DNA of 24,165 bases from TMED8 sp964468005 (GTDB taxonomy: Bacteria > Pseudomonadota > Alphaproteobacteria > Rhodospirillales > Casp-alpha2). The stretch lies in contig CAYXUT010000020.1 in NCBI GenBank assembly GCA_964468005.1, forward strand, positions 1 through 24,165, given 5' to 3'. A program made the translations under genes and the position numbers. The notes under the pieces are model-generated. The model was given only the letters and a program-made list of their open reading frames with translations, did not search any database and was not told the DNA's origin. Below are positions 8,330-15,906 of the stretch, piece after piece (positions within the stretch are counted from its first letter, which is position 1; every line of letters starts with the position of its first letter).

Positions 8330-9121
8330 TCACACGTGGAAAACGTATTTCTTGTCCGAATTGCGGTCGATGTCGGGCGAGAAGCTCTTGTGTTTGTCGG
8401 CGCATTACTGCGCCATATGCTCGCCCGCCGATAGACGGCTGTAGGTGGCGTAATAGATGCGCCGGGTGGCGTCACTCATGTTGGGCTCGGATTGATACTG
8501 CGCGAAGTAGCCAGAGAACACCATATCTCTCGGTTCTGTCGAGCAAGCAACAACACCCATGCCTCGCATGTCGGCGACCACCAAAGGTTTCCACGAGCGG
8601 AACAGACCTTCCTGGTGACGTCAGCGCAAAAATTAAGACAGCCCGTTTTTCAACGTGGCTGCGTCGATACTTGCCAGCGCACTGACAAAAGCCACATAGA
8701 CGTTCTAACCAGCCTGGCTGTCCTGGTGCGGTTTGACGCCACCGCCATCTGGCATTTTAAAATTGATTTTTTCTTTGAACAGCGCAGCGTTCTCATCCAG
8801 AAATTGCCTAACGGAAACACCAAGCGCCTCGGTTAATTCTTTGATGCCGGCATGAAAAGGCACAATATTTTCTATACGGCCGACCAAATCCCGACCACCG
8901 CCGTTCACGCTTTACTCGTGATAGATTCGGAGAGCGCCTGTTTTTTCTGATCGCGCCAGCATCTCGTCGCTCCACGAAGATATGGCCGCCTTTTCCTCCA
9001 CACTGAAAGCGCCGGGCAGAACCAGAAAGCCATCATCGTGAAGTGGCTGGATTTGCTCCTCTCTTAGGCTGAGTACGTTCAGCATCTCAAATTTTTCTTG
9101 AGACGAATGCAAGTGGATCAT
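8330..9121 (-). pseudogene. phytanoyl-CoA dioxygenase (PhyH)-like pseudogene
   Basis: Reading the minus strand in a single frame from ATG 9121 to TGA 8330-8332 gives 264 codons that resemble the PhyH family of Fe(II)/2-oxoglutarate dioxygenases but contain five in-frame stops. These are TAA 8912-8914, TAG 8705-8707, TAA 8633-8635, TGA 8621-8623 and TAA 8405-8407. Between them are GFLVLPGAFS near the N-terminus, the metal-site segment KPHQDSQAG (HxD), HQEGLFRSW, and the C-terminal SDATRRIYYATYSRLS and DKKYVF. The distal iron His expected before SEPN is replaced (YFAQYQSEPN). No net frameshift is present. A PhyH-like enzyme can hydroxylate 2-aminoethylphosphonate (PhnY-type), so a former role in head-group modification is conceivable but unproven. 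The lesions show it is dead. Confidence 0.85.
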
Positions 9122-9151
9122 ATTTAGACGAGGTTCACGCTGAAAGGAAAC

Positions 9152-9946
9152 TCATGCGCGGTGTTTGAGCAGCGTGAATATCATGGTAACTGACGCCAGA
9201 TAGATCAACGCCAGGCCAAGCGAGACTATGGTTCCAACGTGGACGCCGAGTGTGGAAAAGCTCCACGGCACGCTGGCTAAATAGGTCACGACCGATCCAA
9301 TCCCGACCGGAAACCCACGGAACATGGCATGTGCGTGTTCGCGCGAATAAGTCAATTCGATGATCAAAATGGTTGGCAGCCAGATCATGGGAAATCCCAT
9401 CAAGACCCCTGCCCATACAGGGCCTAGAATTTTCGCAAAGGTGACGACGGAGACCACCAGGATTGCCGACATTCCGGCCCGCAGCACCAGCAACCAAAAG
9501 GTTAACTTTACCGGTTTCACGACCCTGAGGTCCTCGGCGCGGCGGAACAAAATTCCGGCAAGCAATGCCACACCCGCTGTTACTGGCAGAGCTGTCAGGA
9601 TAGTGAATTCGAATTCACGGACGATGAAAGCGATGACCATAAAGGCCAACAATCCAGCCGAAGTGCTTTTTAGGGCGCCCCGCTTTTTGGCGCGGATCGA
9701 CACGGCGTGGTATGTCACTACGAACATCAATACGCCGGCGATGCCGACGATGGCATGTGGCACGCTGGCGGCAACGAAGTCGACACCTTTTTCCAGGCCG
9801 AGCAGGTAATAGGATATTAACGCGCCCAACGGAGCACCGGAAATGATCCCGGCGATCCGTGGTGACAACCGCTCAGCGGTCAAAGACAGGCCAAGTACAA
9901 CAGCCCCGGCAAAGACAGCCTTTAGCACAAGCGCGAAAATCATCAT
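9152..9946 (-). CDS. polytopic membrane protein with internal repeat, function unknown
   Basis: This 264-residue, very hydrophobic protein has about nine or ten predicted membrane segments by eye. It contains an internal duplication: AG-x3-G-x-P at residues 32-39 recurs at 179-186 (offset 147), each preceded by a similar L(K/R)A-rich helix beginning at residues 8 and 155. Such two-fold architecture is common in small transporters, but no family was recognised. It is followed on the same strand, 30 bp on, by the dioxygenase pseudogene, and is divergent from the phosphonopyruvate decarboxylase across 204 bp. No clear Shine-Dalgarno is visible before the tandem ATGs at 9946/9943. A transport role in the lipid module is inference only. 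Confidence 0.8.
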   Translation of the reverse strand: MMIFALVLKAVFAGAVVLGLSLTAERLSPRIAGIISGAPLGALISYYLLGLEKGVDFVAASVPHAIVGIAGVLMFVVTYHAVSIRAKKRGALKSTSAGLLAFMVIAFIVREFEFTILTALPVTAGVALLAGILFRRAEDLRVVKPVKLTFWLLVLRAGMSAILVVSVVTFAKILGPVWAGVLMGFPMIWLPTILIIELTYSREHAHAMFRGFPVGIGSVVTYLASVPWSFSTLGVHVGTIVSLGLALIYLASVTMIFTLLKHRA

Positions 9947-10150
9947 GGAGATATGTATCCAGGAAAACAGCGGCGCATACTATGGATGCACTTCTCGTGG
10001 CGCAAGCGCCGGTACAGACCATGTTATCCTGGAATATCCCACCAAGTGTGTTATATGCCGGCCCATCGCACTTTTGTCATGTAACCGATACTCTCGAGGG
10101 TCATTCATGGTTCCGGTGAGGGTTTTGATATCGTCGGTAGGCAGGTTCTT

Positions 10151-11293
10151 ATGATCTCCGCGGAAGCCTTCCTCCAGTCTTTCCGGGACGCTGGTTTTGA
10201 CTTCTTCACTGGGGTACCCTGTTCATTCTTGACGCCGGTCATAAACCGGATGATCAGTTCGACTGACTACCTCTATGTTGCTGCCGCCAGTGAAGGCGAG
10301 GCCGTAGCCATCGCCGCCGGTGCTTGGCTGGCTGGCAAGAGGACCGTCTTCATGTGCCAGAATTCCGGCCTCGGCAACGCGGTAAATCCTCTGACCTCAC
10401 TCAATTTTCCCTTTCGGATTCCGACACTGGCCATCATAACCTGGCGCGGTGGACCTGGCCTTAAGGATGAGCCGCAGCATGAGTTGATGGGCCGCATCAC
10501 GCGGCAGTTGCTTGACGTGATCGAGGTGCCGCACGCACTGTTTCCGAAACGCATCGACGAAATCGACGGTCATCTGGCGGATGCCAATGCCTACTTGGAT
10601 GAAAAGGGTCTTCCTTATGTGTTCATCATGAACAAGGGTGATGTGGCTGAAGACGATCTCAAGCCTGGTTCTATGCCGGTGCCGGCGACGGGAGAGATCG
10701 AAAACTGCCTGGATGGAGCAGTGCCGACCCGTTTTGATACCTTGCAAAGGTTTTTGGAGGTGGTGCCGGAACCGGCAGCGGTGGTCGCTACCACCGGGAA
10801 ATGCGGGCGCGAACTGTTTACCCTGGCAGATCGAGACCAGCATCTCTACCAGGTTGGTTCCATGGGTTGTGCGGCCGGCATGGGGCTTGGCGTTGCGCTA
10901 AATGTGGAGCGTCCCGTGGTTGTGCTTGATGGTGATGGCGCGGCGCTTATGAAGTTGGGCTCGCTTGCGACTATCGGTGCTTATGCGCCTAACAACTTGT
11001 TGCATGTGGTACTCGATAATGGCACCTACGATTCCACCGGCGGCCAACCGACGTCGTCAGCCAGCGTTGATTTTGCCGGCGTTGCAACCGCCTGTGGCTA
11101 CACATACGGATACCGTTGCGATGGTTTGAACGGCTTCGGGACGGCATTGCAAAGGGCGATTCACCGGCCGGGTCCGCATCTCATCCATATGAAAATCCAG
11201 CCGGGTTCAATATCAAACCTCGGTAGGCCAACGGCCAAACCCAATGATGTGGCGCGGCGCTTCAAGACATTTTTGACGGTGGGCGGAGTGTGA
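10151..11293 (+). CDS. aepY: phosphonopyruvate decarboxylase (thiamine diphosphate-dependent)
   Basis: This 380-residue ThDP enzyme is predicted to decarboxylate phosphonopyruvate to phosphonoacetaldehyde, the step that makes PEP mutase chemistry irreversible. The Pyr domain has FFTGVPCSFL, the cofactor-activating Glu in AASEGEAVAIAAG (E48), CQNSGLGNAVNPLTSL and WRGGPGLKDEPQHELMGRIT. The PP domain has VGSMGCAAGMGLG, the ThDP/Mg motif beginning GDG at 261-263 and ending LDNGTYDST, then GGQPTSS. These combinations are diagnostic of Ppd-like proteins. Sulfopyruvate decarboxylases are close relatives, so the substrate is not certain. GGCAGG lies a few bases before ATG 10151. The next gene, a CDP-alcohol phosphatidyltransferase, starts 4 bp after the stop, implying cotranscription. 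Confidence 0.9.
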   Translation: MISAEAFLQSFRDAGFDFFTGVPCSFLTPVINRMISSTDYLYVAAASEGEAVAIAAGAWLAGKRTVFMCQNSGLGNAVNPLTSLNFPFRIPTLAIITWRGGPGLKDEPQHELMGRITRQLLDVIEVPHALFPKRIDEIDGHLADANAYLDEKGLPYVFIMNKGDVAEDDLKPGSMPVPATGEIENCLDGAVPTRFDTLQRFLEVVPEPAAVVATTGKCGRELFTLADRDQHLYQVGSMGCAAGMGLGVALNVERPVVVLDGDGAALMKLGSLATIGAYAPNNLLHVVLDNGTYDSTGGQPTSSASVDFAGVATACGYTYGYRCDGLNGFGTALQRAIHRPGPHLIHMKIQPGSISNLGRPTAKPNDVARRFKTFLTVGGV

Positions 11294-11297
11294 ACCT

Positions 11298-11903
11298 ATG
11301 AGCCACAACACATGGATCCATAAAGTATCGCGTGTCCTCATTGTCAATCCGCTGGCCAATACGTCGGTGCATCCTAATCATCTGACGGTGGTGCGCCTGG
11401 CCATTGGGCTTGGCGCCGTCGCCGGCTTCGCCACCGGTGCCGCGCCTTGGGTGCAGGTCGGTGCCGTGGCGTTTCTGGTTTCCATGTTGTTCGACCGCGC
11501 CGACGGAGATCTGGCGCGCATTACGGGGCGTACCAGTCCAATGGGGCACACATTGGATCTAATTGCCGATGCGCTTTGTAATTCGTTGATATTCGTCGGG
11601 CTGGGCATCGGGCTCAGCCACGGAGATTACGGTAATGGCGCCATCGTCATGGGGGTAACTGCGGGGGCCGCTGTGGCAGCGATCCTGGGCATGGTGATCA
11701 GGGTCGAAAGTCTGGAAGGTGCGCGCGCGGCGGAACTCGGCGGTGCAGCCGGATTTGACCCGGATGATGCCATGGCCTTGGTGCCGTTGGCTGTGCTGTT
11801 CGGCGCGGCAGAAGGATTGCTGCTGGCGGCGGCCATCTGCGCGCCTTGCTTTACCGTATTTTTCCTGATGTTGTTTCGGCGGAAGTTGTTTGGCTGGAAG
11901 TAG
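11298..11903 (+). CDS. CDP-alcohol phosphatidyltransferase family protein 1
   Basis: This 201-residue integral membrane enzyme carries the complete CDP-alcohol phosphotransferase signature DxxDGxxAR...G...D...D: D66, D69, G70, A73-R74, G83, D87 and D91 (DRADGDLAR...GHTLDLIAD). Such enzymes transfer the phospho- (or phosphono-) moiety of a CDP/CMP-linked donor to an alcohol acceptor at the membrane. The N-terminal segment VHPNHLTVVRL is a usual lead-in before the first helix. It starts 4 bp after the decarboxylase gene, so it probably acts in the same pathway and may use a CMP-phosphonate. It is convergent with a paralogue on the other strand, with 7 bp between the stops. Confidence 0.88.
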   Translation: MSHNTWIHKVSRVLIVNPLANTSVHPNHLTVVRLAIGLGAVAGFATGAAPWVQVGAVAFLVSMLFDRADGDLARITGRTSPMGHTLDLIADALCNSLIFVGLGIGLSHGDYGNGAIVMGVTAGAAVAAILGMVIRVESLEGARAAELGGAAGFDPDDAMALVPLAVLFGAAEGLLLAAAICAPCFTVFFLMLFRRKLFGWK

Positions 11904-11910
11904 GAGAAGG

Positions 11911-12522
11911 CTAGTGCTGCCGCTTGAGCCGAAACAGTTCCCAAAGCGCCCAAAGACCGTATACGGCGGCACCAATACCGGCGGCGATAAAAAATGGGTA
12001 GAGCCAGCCCATCCAGGTGATCGGCGCGAGCAAGTATATGCCGTCCTCCAACTCGAACCCGGCGAAGCCCGGATAGCCGACTGCCTCGCCCGCGTCGGTG
12101 TCGATGTCTTCGTGCGCCCGGTCAATGCCGAGGTTGGTGAACACCGAGCCCAAGGCGGAGATCGAGCCGGCGGCCCCCAAGGCAATGGCCCAAAGGCCGA
12201 GATCGCTGTCACGAAACCCAATGCCGAGACAGATGAACAATGCTCCGTAGCTAAGTCCACCCGAAACGTAATCCAGATAATACCCGAGCCGCGATTTCAT
12301 GTTTTTCTGGCGTGCCAGTTCGCCGTCGGCATGGTCCAAAAAACGGGCCAGAACAAAAAGTCCAGTTCCCCAGTTGGCCCAATAGGCTGTGCCCAGGGCC
12401 AGCATGGCGGCGCCCGCGAGTGCCACCATCAGCGTTGCAATAGTCAGTTGGTTGGGTGTAATTGCCGTCGCGACCAATGGCTTGATCATGACCCGCGCCA
12501 CACGTTGATCCCATGGGATCAT
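11911..12522 (-). CDS. CDP-alcohol phosphatidyltransferase family protein 2, catalytic Asp replaced
   Basis: This 203-residue membrane protein is related to the neighbour on the opposite strand (VARVMIKPLVATAITPNQLT versus VSRVLIVNPLANTSVHPNHLT). The signature reads D63, D66, G67, A70-R71, G80 and D84, but the eighth position is G88 (YLDYVSGG) where the family has Asp. That last Asp is regarded as the catalytic base, so the protein may be inactive, regulatory, or mechanistically divergent. The reading frame continues upstream to ATG 12579, but the start at 12522 is preferred. It has GGAGG five bases upstream, and it begins just before the conserved N-terminal region. It is divergent from hpnN across 80 bp. 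Confidence 0.85.
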   Translation of the reverse strand: MIPWDQRVARVMIKPLVATAITPNQLTIATLMVALAGAAMLALGTAYWANWGTGLFVLARFLDHADGELARQKNMKSRLGYYLDYVSGGLSYGALFICLGIGFRDSDLGLWAIALGAAGSISALGSVFTNLGIDRAHEDIDTDAGEAVGYPGFAGFELEDGIYLLAPITWMGWLYPFFIAAGIGAAVYGLWALWELFRLKRQH

Positions 12523-12527
12523 GAAGA

Positions 12528-12532
12528 CCTCC
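12528..12532 (-). promoter_or_regulatory. ribosome binding site fixing the start at 12522
   Basis: On the minus strand GGAGG lies exactly five bases before ATG 12522, an ideal Shine-Dalgarno. No comparable site precedes the longer in-frame ATG at 12579, so the shorter protein of 203 residues is chosen. Confidence 0.7.
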
Positions 12533-12602
12533 GTCCGATTGGAGCCAACCTGTGCAAGAGGCTGGGTGAAGTCAAGCATCTGAACCTCATAGGGAGGATG
12601 AT

Positions 12603-15233
12603 GTGAGCGTTGAACGCTTGGCTGCCAGATACCGAAACTTACTAGCCGATTGGGTTGGTTTGGTAGCGCGCCGCGGCGCTCTGACTGTGATACTGGCTTG
12701 CGCGCTGACCATTGCGGCCTTGATCCATTTTATCTCGGCTATCGAGATCGACACCTCGACCACCGACATGCTGTCAAAGGATTTGCCATTCCGCCAATAC
12801 GCTCGAGAGCTTGACACAGCCTTTCCACAAACCCTGGACACATTGGTGGTGGTGATCGAGGGCGAGACGGCGGGACTTGCTGACGACGCGGCTTTGGCGA
12901 TGGGTGTACGCCTACGAACGATGCCGGAGATATTCGAGGACGTCTACGATCTACGTGGCGAACCTTTTTTCAAGCAAAACGGACTTCTCTATCTCGATAC
13001 CGATGAGCTTTATGAGTTGAGTGACCGGTTAGCCGAGGCGCAGCCGTTTCTGGGCATGCTCTGGCGCGAGCGAAACCTCGTAGGCCTGTTTCATATGATG
13101 GGCCTTGCTGCCGACGAAGCGGCAAAGCCCGGTGGTTCTATGCCGCTGGCCTTGAGTGACGTGTTCGGCGCTATCGCTGATGTCGCGGAAGCCCAGGTCA
13201 AGGGCGAGTTCAAGATACTTGATTGGTCTGGGCTGATTTCCGGTGATGCGGCAGAAACCACGCCGATCTCCGAGCGCCGGCGTTTCATCATTGTCAAGCC
13301 GAGGCTCGATTTTGCCTCGCTGCAACCGGCGGAAAAGGCCATTGATACGGTGCGCGGTTTGGCCGGGGAGCTAAACATTAATGCGGCGCATGGGTTGCGG
13401 TTGCGCCTGACCGGGTCCGCGGCGTTGGAACAAGAAGAACTTGCCAGCGTCAAGACCGGCATGGGACTGGCGGCTTTGGTGTCTCTAGTGTTGGTTCTGG
13501 TTATCTTGCTGGCTGGCCTTGGCTCGGTGCGATTGATGTTTGCAACGTTGGTGACGCTGATCATGGGTCTCATATGGACGGCGTCCTTTGCGCTGCTGAG
13601 CGTTGGGTCGTTGAACCTGATTTCGGTGGCCTTTGCGGTTCTGTTTATTGGGCTTAGCGTCGATTTTGGCATCCATTTTGGGTTGCGATATCGCGAAGGC
13701 CTGAGCGAAACCTCGGACAACCTAGAATCGCTCAGGAATGCTGCATCTGGTGTTGGAGGGCCGCTGACGCTTTGCGCAGTGAGTGCGGGGGGGGCTTTTT
13801 TTGCTTTCCTGCCAACCGATTATGTCGGACTGGCGGAACTTGGCGTCATCGCCGGCAGCGGAATGTTCATCGCGCTTTTCGCCAACCTGACCGTATTGCC
13901 AGCGCTGGCGAGCTTGATGCCGCCGCACCCGCGCAAAACCCGAAACACTGCTTTATCGATTCCGGGCAAGCAACCCGCCGCGCGCATGGTATTTTTGGCA
14001 GCTCTCCTACTGGTGGTTGGGAGCATCGCGCTTTTGCCTCGTGTCAGATTCGATTTTGATCCCTTGAACCTAAAAGACCCGAATACAGAATCCGTGGCAA
14101 CATTGCTGGATCTAATGAAAGCTGGAGCGCGCAGCCACTATTCGGCAGAAGTGTTGGTTACCGATCTAGCCTCCGCACAGAAGCTTGCTTCGTCACTCGA
14201 AAAACTGCCGGAGGTCGACCACACGATGACGTTGACGAGTTTCGTGCCCAAGGACCAGGACGACAAACTTTCGATTATATCCGAAACTGCTTTGTTCATG
14301 GGGCCATCTCTTTCTGCTAAGCCGTCATTGGCGGGAAGCGATGCGGCGACCCGGAAACAGGCGTGGCGAGAGCTGACACCGAAGCTCGAGCGCCTGGGAA
14401 ACAGTGCGCCCGACGGGCTAGCCAAGGCTGCGCGGCAGCTGCGCGACGTAATGGCTGGCCTATTGACTGACGACGTCAAGATGGCGCTGTTCGAGCAACG
14501 GCTGCTCATCGGATTGACTGGTCGGTTAAACGAACTGAAAACGGCACTTAACGCGGCACTGGTAACGCTTGATAGCTTGCCCGGACAACTCCGCCAGCGC
14601 TGGCTTACTAAAGACGGCCGAGCTCTGATCGAGGTCTTCCCCAAGGCCGATCTGCGCAGACACAAGCCCCTTGAGGCGTTCGTGACTTCTGTTAGGAAAT
14701 TGGCACCTAGTATTTCAGGAACACCGGTAACTGTAATGGAGGCCGGACGAGCCGTGCTCGGCGCATTCATGAAGGCCGGCGTTGTTGCCGTTATCGGCAT
14801 TTGCGTCCTGTTGTTTGTAGTGCTGCGGCGGCCCTTGGATGTTGCACTGGTATTCGCGCCGGTCGTATTGGCGGGCCTGTGGACTTTGGCGGCAACGGTC
14901 GTGAGTGGATTGTCGTTCAACCTGGCGAACGTTATCGTATTGCCATTGTTGTTCGGCCTCGGCGTTGCCGGCGCGATTCACTTGGTTGCCCGTGTGCGCG
15001 ACAGCGGTGGTACGAACCAGGCCATGCAGACCTCGACGCCGCGCGCCGTGGTGCTGAGCGCCTTGACCACGATCGGCTCATTCGGCAGCATCTCGCTTTC
15101 CGCCCACCCGGGCACGGCCAGCATGGGAGTACTCCTGATGATAGCCATCTCCATGACCATGGTGGCGACCCTGGTGTTCCTGCCGGCGTTGATGCGGTTG
15201 ATCGGCGGTGGTCAATCCAGTGAAGAAACATAG
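12603..15233 (+). CDS. hpnN: HpnN, hopanoid-associated RND/MMPL-type transporter
   Basis: This 876-residue inner-membrane transporter of the MMPL/RND superfamily has the usual length for HpnN, which exports hopanoids toward the outer membrane. The layout is two similar halves: an N-terminal helix (ALTVILACALTIAALIHFI), a periplasmic domain, then a five-helix block containing LNLISVAFAVLFIGLSVDFGIHFGLRYREG. A second helix, periplasmic domain and helix block follow (FNLANVIVLPLLFGLGVAGAIHLV). The GTG start at 12603 is supported by AGGGAGG at 12591-12597, five bases upstream. A G8-C-T7 homopolymer tract lies in the coding sequence at 13787-13802. The stop is followed after 4 bp by the next phosphatidyltransferase, suggesting an operon with it and the HpnL-like gene. 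Confidence 0.94.
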   Translation: MSVERLAARYRNLLADWVGLVARRGALTVILACALTIAALIHFISAIEIDTSTTDMLSKDLPFRQYARELDTAFPQTLDTLVVVIEGETAGLADDAALAMGVRLRTMPEIFEDVYDLRGEPFFKQNGLLYLDTDELYELSDRLAEAQPFLGMLWRERNLVGLFHMMGLAADEAAKPGGSMPLALSDVFGAIADVAEAQVKGEFKILDWSGLISGDAAETTPISERRRFIIVKPRLDFASLQPAEKAIDTVRGLAGELNINAAHGLRLRLTGSAALEQEELASVKTGMGLAALVSLVLVLVILLAGLGSVRLMFATLVTLIMGLIWTASFALLSVGSLNLISVAFAVLFIGLSVDFGIHFGLRYREGLSETSDNLESLRNAASGVGGPLTLCAVSAGGAFFAFLPTDYVGLAELGVIAGSGMFIALFANLTVLPALASLMPPHPRKTRNTALSIPGKQPAARMVFLAALLLVVGSIALLPRVRFDFDPLNLKDPNTESVATLLDLMKAGARSHYSAEVLVTDLASAQKLASSLEKLPEVDHTMTLTSFVPKDQDDKLSIISETALFMGPSLSAKPSLAGSDAATRKQAWRELTPKLERLGNSAPDGLAKAARQLRDVMAGLLTDDVKMALFEQRLLIGLTGRLNELKTALNAALVTLDSLPGQLRQRWLTKDGRALIEVFPKADLRRHKPLEAFVTSVRKLAPSISGTPVTVMEAGRAVLGAFMKAGVVAVIGICVLLFVVLRRPLDVALVFAPVVLAGLWTLAATVVSGLSFNLANVIVLPLLFGLGVAGAIHLVARVRDSGGTNQAMQTSTPRAVVLSALTTIGSFGSISLSAHPGTASMGVLLMIAISMTMVATLVFLPALMRLIGGGQSSEET

Positions 15234-15237
15234 CGAT

Positions 15238-15906
15238 ATGACGTCTGATCAAAATCCCTCGTTTCCTTTAATCCGCCACTTGTCCAGACGCGTCACGCCA
15301 TTGCTACTGATGACGCCGATATCGGCCAATGGCGTGAGCATACTCTCACTGGCTGGCGGACTTGCGGCGGCGTGGCTTTTGATGGTTGGCAGCTACGAAG
15401 CCACTTTACAGGCTGCGGCGCTTCTGATTGTTTCTTATGTCCTTGATAACTGCGACGGTGAAGTGGCACGGGCAAACGGGCAAGTATCGAAGTTTGGCGA
15501 GGCACTTGACGATTTCATCGATTGGGTCGTGCATGCGGCCCTTTTCTCTGGTCTCGGTTACGGCCATGCCGAAGCAACCGGCGAACGCTTTTGGTTTTGG
15601 TTAGGCGTTGCCGCAGCCATCGGTGCGACGATTAATTATTTTATCGGGCAGTACATGACCTATCGGGATCGAATGCAGCCGGAACTGAACGTCGAAGATG
15701 ACGTGGAGGACGGCAGTTTGCCAACGACGCCTTTATTGTGGGTAATCTATTTCTTGCGTGAATTGTCGCGAGCCGATTTCTGTTTTCTGGTGGCGGTGCT
15801 GGCGGCTCTCAATGGCTTATGGCTACTCTTGCCGGCCGGTGCCATTGGGGCGCAGGTCTATTGGATGACGCAGTTCGTGCAAGGGGCACGAAAGTTTCAT
15901 GTCTGA
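15238..15906 (+). CDS. CDP-alcohol phosphatidyltransferase family protein 3
   Basis: This membrane protein of 222 residues from ATG 15238 has an intact signature: D70, D73, G74, A77-R78, G87, D91 and D95 (DNCDGEVAR...GEALDDFID). It is therefore a probable active CDP-alcohol phosphotransferase, distinct from the two paralogues at 11298-12522. A central acidic stretch NVEDDVEDG separates the helix blocks. The frame also allows a GTG start at 15208, overlapping hpnN. ATG 15238, four bases after the hpnN stop, is preferred for likely translational coupling, but no strong Shine-Dalgarno decides. It overlaps the next gene by 8 bases, so hpnN, this gene and the HpnL-like gene look like one unit. Substrates are unknown. 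Confidence 0.87.
   Translation: MTSDQNPSFPLIRHLSRRVTPLLLMTPISANGVSILSLAGGLAAAWLLMVGSYEATLQAAALLIVSYVLDNCDGEVARANGQVSKFGEALDDFIDWVVHAALFSGLGYGHAEATGERFWFWLGVAAAIGATINYFIGQYMTYRDRMQPELNVEDDVEDGSLPTTPLLWVIYFLRELSRADFCFLVAVLAALNGLWLLLPAGAIGAQVYWMTQFVQGARKFHV

Noticed and set aside
8492..8836. A 114-codon plus-strand open frame in the gap after the nucleotidyltransferase.
   Set aside because: The minus strand shows conserved PhyH segments across the same bases, so the plus frame is incidental.
9603..9618. A perfect 16-bp palindrome (GTGAATTC plus GAATTCAC).
   Set aside because: It lies inside the coding sequence of the membrane protein (encoding REFEFT) with no regulatory context; best seen as chance.
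11890..12606. A plus-strand frame opposite the second phosphatidyltransferase.
   Set aside because: The minus strand encodes a clear CDP-alcohol phosphotransferase signature here; the plus frame is a shadow without motifs.
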